A stretch of DNA of 64,000 bases from positions 7,659,501 through 7,723,500 of the forward strand of contig JAMPIT010000417.1 in the NCBI GenBank assembly GCA_026261815.1, given 5' to 3'. The stretch's first letter is position 1, and each line of letters starts with the position of its first letter. This DNA is from Monarcha castaneiventris obscurior. Taxonomy: Eukaryota; Chordata; Aves; Passeriformes; Monarchidae. Below, in pieces: positions 1-12,000 of the stretch. Both the position numbers and the translations under genes were made by a program. The notes beneath the pieces are model-generated. The model was not told the DNA's origin. It ran no database searches and saw nothing but the letters and a program-made list of their open reading frames with translations.

Positions 1-1990
1 CATTAATAAATTTTTAGTGTTAATGTAAGTGCTTGTATCAACTGGAAGCTGAACCGCTTAATCAGGCTAGCAGCAATTAAAATGGTAATTTTTTTCTGTA
101 CTAGATTCTGCTGGCAATTTTTACTCAAGTAAAACTCTTTGAAGTTAATTGGAATTTTGATTAAAGCCTCCTGGATCTGGGTCTCTGAATTTGTACTAAA
201 GAAGGTTCAATATTTGCTTTGGTTTTCTGCACATGGAGTTCACTGCTATATATTAGAGTGACTGTACAATTAGTGGTAACAAGAACAACTCCAATAAAGA
301 TTTCTGTCATCTAGCTCTTGATATACTTCAGAAAAGGTCTTTTATCACAGAATGACTTTTAAAGTACCGCTAAAACAGGCTGTAAGATCTGAAAACCTTG
401 ATTGATTAAATTGTTTGTCTTAATTATTTCCAGTCGCAACGAACGGCTTAGCAACATTCACTTAACGGTAATTCAGAATTTGGATGGGGTGGGAGGATGG
501 GAGATGTTCTTGCTCTTTGCCTTCAGCGCTCATGTTTTGGTTGCCGACGCGAAAGAAAAAATTGAAATTACATTGTAATTGAAAATTATCCTGAAATTAC
601 ATTATAACCATTAGTGGAATGAAAAGTAACTGTGGTGGAACAGCTTTAAAAGGTAACATTTTGTCCAAAATGTTGCAAAATAAACCCCAAGCAAACACAA
701 ACCCCTGACCAGACTGCAGTGAGGCACTCTGTAGCATTTTGTGGCAAGTACTTCCAGGCAAAGGAGTGCTTTTCTGAAGGCTGTGATATAACTGGTGCAA
801 ATATTGCTTAAACTTTGCTTTAGGTCAGTTGCTGGTGTGGGAAAAGCAGAAAGAAAGAAGGGAATAATCATGTGGAAATTATACCAATAATACCAAGCTT
901 GTAGGTTGTTACTATATATCTCTGTTTACAAGAAGACTATCAGAGCTTGTGATCAAAATGCAGGTCAATTTGTTTTTGAGAACTCCTTTGGTATCCATTA
1001 ACAAAGTTAATAAATACACGTATTCTTGACCTTAGGGAGACATATATCAAATAACGAGTTGTAAACATCCTGGACTAAGAAGTACAAAAGTTTATCGATA
1101 ATTGAAATAATAATAACTGAAAGTTTGTTGTGACTAGGGGGTTCCTTTATTTTATTTTATCCTAACGTGGTCATTGGAGCACAGTTTCTTCCGCTTTCCA
1201 GTCTGACACCTCAGCAAGCAGATTCAAATGTGAGGAAAAGGAATACAAGCATATCCTTGCAATCCAGGGAAGTGCTCTGATCTTCTTTTGTGTCTGCTTT
1301 TTTCTGAAGGTCCTAATTCTGAGAAACAAAGAAAATTTTACCTTAAATACTTTCCCTATTCCCTCTAAAATACAGACACAGAATATGAGAAACGAAGAAT
1401 TAAAAAGATAAAAGCTTTTATTATTGTTGTTATTAACAATAATTTTGTAATATAGTATAAACGCCTTGAATATTCAACAGCTATGCTATTAAAGTATCAA
1501 AACCTAATTTTGCTTTTGGTATTTGCAAGTTCTGCCTAGTGATTATCCGAAGGGTCACCATTCCCTGACAGTGGACTTTGAGTTCCTGCAGCAAGGGTAA
1601 GGACCCTGCCAGTTACCCAGTCCATACCTGTGGACACAGTTATGTTGTGTGCAAATGAACACTTGCAGACTAAAAGACTGACATTAACACACTCTCATCA
1701 TATATTTGCCATTTCTACAGTAAGGCTCGGTCTGTCTCAGACTTTGCATGCAAACAGCACCCAGTGACATTCAGTCACAGCAGAGGAGCAACTGAGCACA
1801 CTTGTGGGGGAATAGGTAGTTGCATATGCAGAAATAAGTCCCTGCTCTGATGTACAAAGTTTCCTAGGAGACCTCAAAGTGAAAACCGTCAGTCTGTTGT
1901 TTGAAGTGGTGGTTGGGAAGCAAAAGCACGTTTCTGCATAGCAGATTGGTGTGCAAGGGAGCCTGGATACCTGACTGCCTGCTCACGATG
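1..1990. other. AT-rich intergenic DNA upstream of CBX7
   Basis: No exon, RNA gene or clear repeat family was recognised here. The stretch is AT-rich with short homopolymers and a small TTTTA run near 1145-1160, and its open frames are short with no recognisable product. By human synteny the next gene to the left would be PDGFB, but none of it is visible. Confidence 0.6.
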
Positions 1991-2540
1991 TCCCTGTTTT
2001 CTCGTGCCTCACCCAAGAAAGCCTTGGTCCCCTTGAAGAGGTGGCATAAGGTCCTGCTTGTTCCTCGATGACTGATAGCTATGTGTGCTACATCCATTGA
2101 GCCCCTTCGTGCTGGTAGAGGCCCAGAGGCACCCCCTGGACATCTCGTCGGCCGGACTGATGCAGCTGGGTTGACGCTGAAACCAGGATTGACATCCCAT
2201 CAGCTGGATTGACACTGGAACCAAGACTGGTGATCCCATTTTCTCTCTTTTTTCCCCTTTTGGTATTTCTTTCTCCCTCTCTCTCTTTCCCTTGTCCGCC
2301 CCCCAACCCCCCTCCTCGCCCTTTACTTCATCTCTTCTTTTCTCTCTTCCTTCTCATCTTACCCCTTTTTTCAAAACCCACTGCCGTGTGCTTATACAGT
2401 AGGTAAGGGACTAACACACACCACCACTTTCCATGCCAAGCGTGTAATTTACTAGTAAAACTTTCTGATCGTTTGCGGGCCCTCGGACTTTCGTCGCTGC
2501 CTTCCACTAGGAGCACTGACGAATCTCGGGTGCTCCCTTC
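1990..2540 (+). mobile_element. Putative endogenous-retrovirus LTR-like fragment
   Basis: The stretch differs from its surroundings. It has an internal imperfect duplication (2163-2200 and 2201-2239), a long pyrimidine-rich tract (about 2240-2370), and then a late part with an AGTAAAA poly(A)-like motif near 2453-2459 followed by a GC-richer tail. This layout resembles U3-R-U5 of songbird ERV LTRs. I could not find matching terminal TG...CA ends or target-site duplications, so the boundaries are approximate and the class is inferred. It ends where the CBX7 CpG island begins. Confidence 0.4.
2163..2239 (+). repeat. Imperfect tandem duplication, 2 x ~38 bp
   Basis: Copy one is 2163-2200 and copy two is 2201-2239. 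Both start with CAGCTGG, carry TTGAC and ACC near the middle, and end in ATCCCAT. The duplication lies inside the LTR-like fragment and is probably part of its U3. Confidence 0.75.
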
Positions 2541-3017
2541 CCCTTAAAGGTGGGCCGTGGCGGGCACCTGGCGCTGAGGCACCTGCAGCGGCTGCCGGGG
2601 CAGAGGAGCCGCGCCGGGCTCCTGCCGCAGCGCTGCTCCCGCCTCCCCGCTCCGCCGCTCGCCGCTTCCCCCGTCACCGCCGCCGGGGGCCGGGCTCCTG
2701 TGGCAGAGCGCCCGCGAACGCCGCGGCTCGGCGGCAGCGGGCAGCGCTCCCTCACGGCGCTACCCGCGGCGGGAAGGAGGCGGCGCGGCCGGGGCCGGGG
2801 CGGGAACCGCCTGAGGCGCCGCTCCCGCCTCCTGCGCTCCCTCCCTCCCTCCCTCACCGCCCGCTCCCGCCCCCTCGCGCGCGCGCCGGGGAAAACGTTG
2901 CGCAGGTTCTAAAGCGGCGGCGGGGGCGCGGCCGCGCGCGAGGGGGCGTGTGAGGGGGAGCGGCGGGGAACGGGCGCCACCGGCACAGCCTCGGCCCGCC
3001 GCCGGCCCGCCCGCCGC

Positions 3018-3086
3018 ATGGAGCTGTCGGCCATCGGCGAGCAGGTGTTCGCCGTGGAGAGCATCCGCAAGAAGCGCGTGCGGAAG
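3018..3086 (+). CDS. CBX7: CBX7 coding exon 1 (residues 1-23)
   Basis: The exon encodes MELSAIGEQVFAVESIRKK and the next four residues, ending in RK, and stops at a GTGGGC donor in phase 0. F11 is the first aromatic-cage residue. The ATG has +4 G but a C at -3. Confidence 0.96.
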
Positions 3087-6000
3087 GTGGGCAGCGGCGG
3101 AGCGGGGCGGGGCGGGGCGGGGGGGAGCGCACCGGGACACCCCCCGCCCCTCCCGCCGCGCACCGGGAGGGGGGGAGGCGTGGTGGGCGCGCGCGCGGCC
3201 GCCCTGTGCCCATGGCTGTCCCCCGGTGCCCGTGGCTGTCCCCCGGTGCCCGTCCCCTCACATCCGCGGTGCGGGCACCGGCACCTGCCCGAGGCTGGCG
3301 GGAGGACGGGGGAGGGACACACGTGTTGCCCGTGAGGTGGTGCGGGGAGGAGAGGGGGGGATTGCCGCTGCTGGGGTTCAGCCTTGTCTGCAAGGTGAGT
3401 GCTGGTGTTACCGAACGGGAGAGCCCCAAACCGGAGAGGGTTTGCGAAGGCTCCCGTGACTCAGTTTCCCCAGCCGTGGAAGCGCTCCCGTCCCCGCAGA
3501 GTGTTGCAAGGATAAACCTGGAAGCATGCAGTGTGTAGAGATCCTCCGCTGGAAAGTTCCTTGTAGGGCAGTGTTTTCCAACCTTGGGAAGCGGATGAGC
3601 CCCCCAAGAGGAAAACGAAACTGATTCTCTGCCTCAAGTACCCGCGCTTTCCTTGCTCTGCTCTCCTGTGACGGTGTCTGTGGCTGCAGCAGTGGCTCTT
3701 GCGAGAGTGGTCGACCACATGCACAAAGGCCTTTGCCATGCTTTGGGAAGTGCTTAACAAACCCCTCAGTATAACATTAAATATTTTGATAGTTGTTCAC
3801 GTTGCTTGCGGAGCCCTTGAATGCAGCTTCCAATCACTACACTTTTTTTTTTTTTTTTTAAAACCTTGTACTTGGAGTGAAAAAAAAAAAAAAGATAGCT
3901 CTGAACTTCAGCTGTGAGCTGCTGATTGCTTGAGTCCAAAGGATGACTGCCTATGATGGATGGAACAGCATCTGAGTAGAGCATGCAGCAAATGGAAAGG
4001 AACATGCCAGAGATGCTTCATAGGTTCTGAAATACTGTGTTTCTTCTCTCTGCTTAAAAAAAAAAATTCATCTGACATTTGCTCCTGGCATACATCTTCT
4101 TCCTGCATTTATGTGTGCTGACTTCTCGTAGGTTTGCCTGTGAATGTGTGAATGGTTCAGTCTTGCTCTCTGGTTGGCTTTTAGAGTTCTGCCTGTGAGC
4201 CTTCTGCAAAGCTATGGTCCAAGCTGATGGTAGTACAAGCATGCTTAAACACCCCTGTGTGCCCATTTTTTGGAGAAAAAGGTATAGCAAGTGTAGTTGA
4301 ATGAGGAAGTGGCTATGTTTTGAAAATAAAGGGATGGGAAACAAGCTTTTTGGTTGCAGAGTTCAGTCCTGTTGATTGGTTGCATCTCACACTGTAGCCC
4401 ATATTTGGTTCCATAGTTCACCTATTTTCTTCTGCCTTTTTCCACCCTCAGGGTAAAGTAGAATACCTGGTGAAGTGGAAAGGATGGCCCCCAAAGTAAG
4501 TTGTGTTTACTTGCCTGTTTTTTCTTTACTATTCCATAATAGCTTGCACTCTGCAGTTGAGCATTTAATTCATAATGGGTAATGTCTTGTCCTTCATTTC
4601 AACAACAATAAACAAAACCAAAGAGCCACAAACCAAACCCAAATCTGTTTGTGAATTTGCAGCTAAGGAATACAAACTGCGTGCCAGTCTATTCTGACTG
4701 TTTTTTGCCACCACTGAAGTATTTCATTGAGATACTTTCTAAATACAAATGTTTTTAAATTCATTATGAGTTCAACAAAGAACCCCGATTCTTCTGAATT
4801 TGGAATGGCTCCTGGTTTTCTGAGTCAGCACCAAGAGGACCCCACTTTATTTTTAGAGCTGTCTGCTGTCTTTTAAAATAGAAAACGTGTTGATGGTCTT
4901 GTCTTCCTCTCCTACTGCTTCCCCTCTGCAATTTACCAACGGAAAGGGGCAGTGTTTCAGATTTATTGATTGTAGTCAAATGCAGGTGATCTTTGTCCCT
5001 TGAAAATTACCGCCATGCCTTCATTTCCTAGTCTGAAACCACCTGTTATTCTGAGTGCCTTTTCAGCTTTTGCTTTGGTTGGTACATTGCAAAAAGGAAG
5101 AAGAGTTCAGGGTTTTTTTCAGCATTGCTGTGCACTGTTTACAGACACTTCTTTCATTAAAATGCAGCTGCTTCTGAAGAAGAGCCACTGCTCTGTGCTT
5201 AAGCAGTCTGTAAAATGCTTTGAGATTAAGAGGATTAGGTAACTGGAGAATATTACTATGTCAGCTAGCAGTCTAGTAGACCAGCCTCCTGGCCAGCCCA
5301 TATGGGGCCCTCTCTTTGCTTTGCTGTTTGTGCCTGTGTGTACACACACAATGTGCGTGGGGACAGCAGTGTTACACACGCAGTTGCTCCGCGCGTTGCT
5401 AAGCAAAGGGAGCTGCTTCTAACAGGTTCATCCTCTCAGCCACAAAGTGAGGCCCGCCAGGATGGTTCTGACTGACTGTACCTGGTGTCCAAGAAGCTGA
5501 AATGTGTTCTTGGGTGCCTAACTGTTGTGCATAATCCTTATGATTGTAGACCATGTGTGAAGATAAGCAGCTTCCCCTCTCTGGTGGTGGTGGGAGAGGG
5601 TGACTTCATTCTTGAGTGTTCTGCTGTCAGAGTGTAACCTTGTGCACTTGTTGAGCACCAGCTGCCATTAGTGTGGGTCACTTCTTGGACTGCTTCAGCC
5701 TTTAATAGCCAAGTCTTACTTAATCACTGATAGAGGGTGGGGAATGTATTTGGAGCCCGTGAGGCCTCATCCCCTCTTGGCCAGAATACCGATGTTTATC
5801 CCACTCTCCTTTCAACAAACACATTGAAGTCCTTCTCTTGTAAAGTGCCTTGCCAAGAAGGTGGGCTGAGGCATGGCATAATGTTTCTTGGACAGAGCAG
5901 GCCTTATTCTTAACTGCTGCCTTTCCTTGTCCTGTGCCTTGGAACTCTGGGGGAGACAAAACCACTTTGGGGAATGTAAAACACAGCTCCCCCAGGAGCA

Positions 6001-9000
6001 AGGTGATGTCATGGTTCTCTTATTCTGATGTGTGGCATGTCCAAGGATCTTCCCTCTTCCCCCAAACTCCAAATCTGAAGACCGCTGGGTTTTTTTTCCT
6101 TACTCTTGCCCGCCTCCACTGTAACTGTTCCCTCAGGGGTTTGAATTACTTAAACCCAAGATGCTCAGAGCATTGAAGTCACTTTCATCCCACTAGCAGT
6201 CTCTGTTCCTTGTTTCTAAACATACATATGCCTGTGATGGCATGCAGCACCGCAAGCTGTTTTTATCTTTGTGTCTGTTTCCTCATCCCACATCATTCCC
6301 TTCCTTAATTACCAACCTTGTTGCATTGCTCTTTGTAATCTCTGTACCTATTATCCCATCATTCCCAGTGAAAGTATCATGGAAGGGAATAAGGATAGGT
6401 CAGTAGTTTACTGCTTTCACATGCAATTCATATTCCACTTTTTTTCCCCCTCTTCTTAATAAAAAATTCTTATTCATGCCCTGCACCTGAGATTTATGGA
6501 TTGCACTGCTGGAGTCAGGGAATGGAGGAGTGACTATCTGATTCGAGCTACAAGCTTGTTTACAACTTGTGTTGGAGTTAAAAGGAGGGGAAAGAGGAGG
6601 AGTAGAAGGAGGGGGAAGGAAGATCATATGATCTGTGTTTTCCAGAGTGCCTGCTCTCTGCAGTTTGCTGCAGCCTGGGCTGTGTGTACCCATATATAAA
6701 GCTCCGTGTGCGCGCGCGCCTGGCAAACTCAACCATGTTTTTTTTATATGCAGTGTTTTGCCACTGCAGCGAAGCCAGAATCTGAACTGCAGAGAAAAAG
6801 GCAACACCCACCAGGGTGTTTTTTTTAAGCAAATCCCTTTTCTTCTCCTGCCTATGAAAAGCAATCCAATGACTTTTTTTCCCCCTTGTGGTGTTATTTT
6901 TCTTCAATTTGTAGGATGAGTGCCAGAATCCCTGCAGCTGGGAGGAAACCTTCCTCTTTTCAAACAGTATCTTGGCTTTGACAGCTCACAGTCAGGTTGC
7001 TGCAGGAGGCATGAGCAAAGGAGGGAGGGAGAGAGGGAGGGATCAGCTGGTTATGAAGACATGTCTGTTCTTAACTCTCTGATGTACAGTGCACCTTGAG
7101 ATACCTGAATGTCCTATTTTTGTTTCTCTCTTTGTAAAAGAATTGTATTTTCATTTTTAGACCCATCCTCCAGTAATGTTCCAGTATTACAGTACTTTTC
7201 TTCTCTCTAATGGAGAGATAAAAGGGAAAAGCATTTCCAAACCACCTCCCCTGTGTACCCTGTGTATCCCATGTCCTCACATGCAGCCTGTGCTTCATCC
7301 AGAAATATAAACATCCTAAAACACTTTCTTTCTGTTTAAAGGCACTGATACAATGCACCCTTGTGCACCTGCATGTGACTCCTCTCCAGTCCTCCACCCC
7401 AGGGTCTGGGAGGAGCTCTGCCTCCAGGCCTGGATCTCGTATTTCAGGAAAAATAGTGTTCTGAAGCATTTGAGGATTCAGATTTGCTTTCCTGCCTTAG
7501 AGTTTGTGTCGTGGAGACATGACACCCACCTTTTCTGGGCAAGCGTGACCCCTAAGAAGTAAACATGCCCCAAGGACCACTTTGTGATTCTTTCAGCTTC
7601 CACAGTGGGAGCGTTTTGGCTGCTTCTCCCTAGCGTTAAGTGCAGCTGTGCTCTTTGGGAACCAGTTTTGGAGTTGCCTGCTAGGTGGGTTCAGCCCTTT
7701 CCTGAGCATCTGATTCCTGTCACAGCTGTCTGGCTGTCGAGGAGGGGATTTGGGGCAGCGAATGCCGCTGTTCCCAGGCTGCTTCGGGAGCATGGAGCCC
7801 GTTCGGAGCAGTGTGGGTGGCCCTGCCCACTGTGCACTTGGGGTGTTTGTGTCGATGAGCTCCGCTCGATAGGAACAACCTGTAGGGGGAGCCGAGCGGG
7901 AGGAGGAGGCGTTGGCAAGTGGCCATCAGCTTGCCCCAGGGCCCAGGTCCCAACATGTTTGGTTGAACGGCATCAGTGGAAAAAAATTACACTCTTAAAT
8001 GAATCCTTTCAGCTTCAGTGATTAGAAGTAATTAATAATGCAGGTGAGAAAGCGTACTTACTCTTAGAGCACTCTAAATTAAGGGAGACCTATTTTTCAG
8101 AAAGATGTATCAGATCATGCTTCAATGTTCCATGGGGTTTGTTGGATTTGAGGGAGTGCTGCAGATGCGACCTGTTTAGGCATGGACTTAAAAACAGTTT
8201 GTGAGTGTCTGCACAGGCTTTGCACACAGCATGGAGGGGGCCCTGGGGAGGAAAATCTTCCCTGTTTTTGTACAAAGAGCTGCTTGATGCTTGGCCCTGC
8301 CTGTTTTGGGAATGGCTGGGATTCCTCAGAGCTCTCGCAATGTTGTGGCAGGCCCCACCGACCCTTGTGAAGACAGTATCCAGGGCTGCAGCGCACTGGT
8401 AGCAGGCCTGCAGAGAGAATGTTTCATTAAAATATTGTTTACTTTTTATTCCTTATGTTTTTCTTCAGATACAGCACATGGGAGCCAGAGGATCATATCT
8501 TGGACCCTCGCCTGGTAGTGGCTTATGAAGAAAAGTAAGGGCACATGTTCTTTCTCTCCCTGGACACAGCAAAAGAAATAGTGTCTTTATTTCATTATAT
8601 GCATAAAGTGCCCCTGTTGTCCCTACTTCAGTCAAAGACGAGATGTATAGCAATGAATCCTGCTTGATTTTTGTACCCTGGTGTTGATTAAGATGGTCAA
8701 GACAGGGTTAAAGCAGCCTTGATTGGCACTGTTCAGGAAATGAGGCCAAGAACAGGCAGCATTGAGCCAGAGAACAATCAGATTCAGGTTTTAATCAGGT
8801 CCAGAGCTGGACTGGAGTGATGTGAGGTGGGAAGTTTCTCTAACCCATCCTTGATTAGCTGTATCAGAGAAATTTCCCTATTGCAAGGTTTTTACTCCTA
8901 CAGGAAGCAATTCTGGGATGTTTTCCAAGCTTATACTGGTCACCATTGGGTTTTAGTGAAGGAAATTGAGGGAGCTATGCTATGAAAGGTTGAAGTCCCA

Positions 9001-12000
9001 ACTCGGTTTTATGCTGTGGTATTTAGTACTCAGTTTGATTTGTATTCCTCTTTCACAGGGAAGAGAGAGACCGTGCATCAGGGTACAGGAAAAGAGGCCC
9101 CAAACCAAAGCGCCTCCTACTGCAGGTAGCCTTTTGCTCTTCTGTGTATTTCTAACTCTTTAGCTGCTGTGTTGTTTCTCTCAGTGGGGTGGAAACTATC
9201 TGTTTACTGTTGCATGGACAAAATTGGAGATAACAAATTAACAACACGAAATCAGTGTTTAGGCAGGTAGTTTTAACCTGTCAGCTGAAGAGCTAGCTAA
9301 TTTGTCTTTTAAAAAGCAAAACAAAACAACAGCTCTTTCTCTCTGAACTAGGATTTTATAAAGTATGTGCCTGGGTAGTTGCAGGTTACCTGGTGTGTGT
9401 GTTCTTTTAATTTCATGTTGAGCTTGGACTTTCCATCAAGTCAAAGGTAGCCCGCGGTTGGAAGTGGAGTTTCAGCATGCTTTGACTGTTGCCAACCAAA
9501 GCAGCCAATCCTAGGAAGCAGGTATTAGGAAGAGCTTAGAAGGTAGGTGAAGAGGGGAGAGAAACAGTGTTGTAGAAGCAGCATACCTTATCCTAGCTCA
9601 TCTAGATGTTCAGAGGCTGAACAAAGAATATTTTCCTGGTTCCCAGTGGGGAGCCCTGACCGCATGATCAGATATCTGCTCTGACCCTTGCTGCGTTGGT
9701 GTCTTGGCAGCGACTGTATGGCATGGACTTAAGGAGTGCTCACAAGGGAAAGGAGAAGCTCTGCTTCTCTCTTGCACGGAGGTTTGGAGGAGGAGACAGT
9801 AGCCTGCCAGGGGCCAAGACAGGGCAGGCAGAGTTCCCCGAGAAGACTGGGGGTGCAGTCCTGCCATTCTCTCTCCGGAAGCAACGCAAAAACCAGAAGT
9901 ACCTACGACTGTCAAGGAAGAAGTTCCCCCGTATGGCGAGTCTGGAGAACCGAAACTGCAGGCATGAGTTCTTCTTGAATGATGCAGTGGGCCTAGAGGC
10001 CAGGCAGAGCCCTGACGACTGGGAGGCCACACAGCACACCAGCAAAGAAGGTAAGGCCAGTTACCTTTGGCTGTGAAGTTCTGGGGCATGTGAAGGATGT
10101 TCTGCGTTCTTCCTCCTTGGTTACATCCTCCTGGGATTGTGGTTTAGGTCAGGTCTTCAGAGCAGCTCTTGCTGGCCCATATTATGTCCCTCTTGTTTGC
10201 AGGTTTCTTTCTTTTTTGAAGAGCACAGATTAATTGTTTTTTTGGTCCTGTTGCCTCTCTGTAGTCTTACATCCCTGATGCCCCTCCCAGTGTTAAAAAA
10301 CATGCAGAAGATACTGCAGGCTTTTCTCCTTTGAAGATTTTCTCCCAGCAGCAGAGGTGACACACAAGTGTGACAGAGATGAACTCTGCCTCTGTCCACG
10401 TTATGCACATGTGCTCAGCCTGCTGCTTGGCTCAAAGGACTTTGGCTGGCAGTGGACAAGCTTGGACAGCGGCACTCCTCTCATAATGCTGCTTTGAGAA
10501 GCATACAGGAATGCTGCTAGGAGCTCACAGTGTACTCCCCTGCGCCCTCCTTTCCTCTCCACACCCTTCTAAAGCCTCTTGCTATGGAGCTATGTGAGAA
10601 GGGGAGAGAGAGATGAAGTGAGGATGGTAACTCCTGCTTGATCCCACTGAGTAGGCAGCATGAGTGTAGGCATGGGAGATGTCCAAGCACATTTGGCATT
10701 TTGAGGAAGGATATCAGCATCTTGTGCAGGAGGGCTGTGGGATGTGTGTGTTGCTCTCAGTTACCAGGGAAACTCTAGCCCTGCATTATTAGAGCTTCTG
10801 AAGGCGTAGCTTTCCTGAGGAGTGGAAAACCGGGGCTTGTGCTGCTTGTAGTAGCTAAGGGAATCCTGTTACTCCTTGCTAGGAGTAGCTGTTAGCCAGG
10901 CTGGATTAGGCAGGATCTTAGGGAGAGGGCTGTGTTCTGGAAGTCAATCCTATTCCCTCCTTTCTGAGAGATACTGGAATGGTGCTCAGAATCCAGGGAG
11001 GCAGCAGTGGGAGTAGCAGAGAGGAGCCCAGTGTTACATCCTGGCCATGAGGAAATGTGTGGGGCTGTTCTCCCCGGAAGCGTGGGGCGCTGAAGCACTT
11101 GGGGATCAGAAGAGTGAGTGGCACTACAGAATTGTAAAACTGTTTTTGTTCTCCCCTTGACACATGGCCTGCGTGGAATCCCAGTTACTATTAGGGGGAA
11201 TTGGACTTTTTCTGGTGGGAAAGTAGACACCCCAGGTGTCTGAGACAGAAGCCAGGAAATACACTCTTAAGGGGCTCTCGTTCTTTGCCCAGGTTGGGAC
11301 AAGGTGTATAGTGGACAGGTAGAGTGACAAGGAGAGGGTGTGTTTTCCTTCCTCTCTATTTACACGGCAGTCTCTGGGGGCTGTGGGGAAGTGAGCCTTT
11401 AGGTGGCTGAGGGGCTGATAATTATTCTTAGAGAGAGAAAGTGCAGGGCTGCTTGGGTTTCTTGTATGGAGCTGTCTGAGAGTGAAGGAGGCATATGAGA
11501 AAAGAGCAGCTTCTCCATGGAGCACTACTGAGGGATTTTTGAGAGAATCACACCCAGGCTGCATTGCAGGTGCAGTATGAGGCAGACCCTCCATTTTGGC
11601 TCCCTTTGACTCCCCTAGGAGTATCTAAAGAGTGTGTGTAAGAGATTTTAATTTTTGCCTTTTCAGCAGGATAGGGCATTAGAAGCAGGTGAGCTCAAAC
11701 CAGGGTGAGTGTGCTTTGCTGTCGCAAAACCAAATTAGGGGCTGAGATGGGATGAGAGGTGTTGGGGAATCGTGGAGGGTTAGATGAACTTGGTGATTTT
11801 ACAGGGTCTTTTGACCTCTGTGTAGGCTGTTCTGATACCACTGTGTATCTGGACACCTGATCCTCCATTTTCCCTTAGCCTCTGAGGGGAGGGCTTGCAC
11901 ATGTTCTTTTTTGCTCTGTACATGCAGATTCAGTACAGGCTGATTTCACCTATGGTTTGTCAGAAAGGAGACCCTTTTTCCATCCTTCCTTTCCCTCTCT

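Larger units (their letters stand above)
2540..3340 (+). promoter_or_regulatory. CBX7: CpG-island promoter and 5'UTR of CBX7
   Basis: Very high GC and dense CpG begin abruptly at about 2540 and continue past the first coding exon into intron 1. No TATA box is visible ahead of the ATG. Sp1-type GGGGCGGGG boxes lie at about 3105-3122, just inside intron 1. No ATG occurs between about 2890 and the chosen start at 3018. The transcription start cannot be placed from sequence alone; it should lie between about 2700 and 3000. Confidence 0.75.

Noticed and set aside
2854..3429. Overlapping minus-strand frames in the CBX7 CpG island
   Set aside because: Same cause: low stop frequency in CpG-island DNA, no domain, antisense to a real exon.
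3455..3475. GTGACTCAGTTTCCCCAGCC resembling part of a MIR SINE
   Set aside because: Only a dozen or so bases match and neighbouring MIR blocks are missing.
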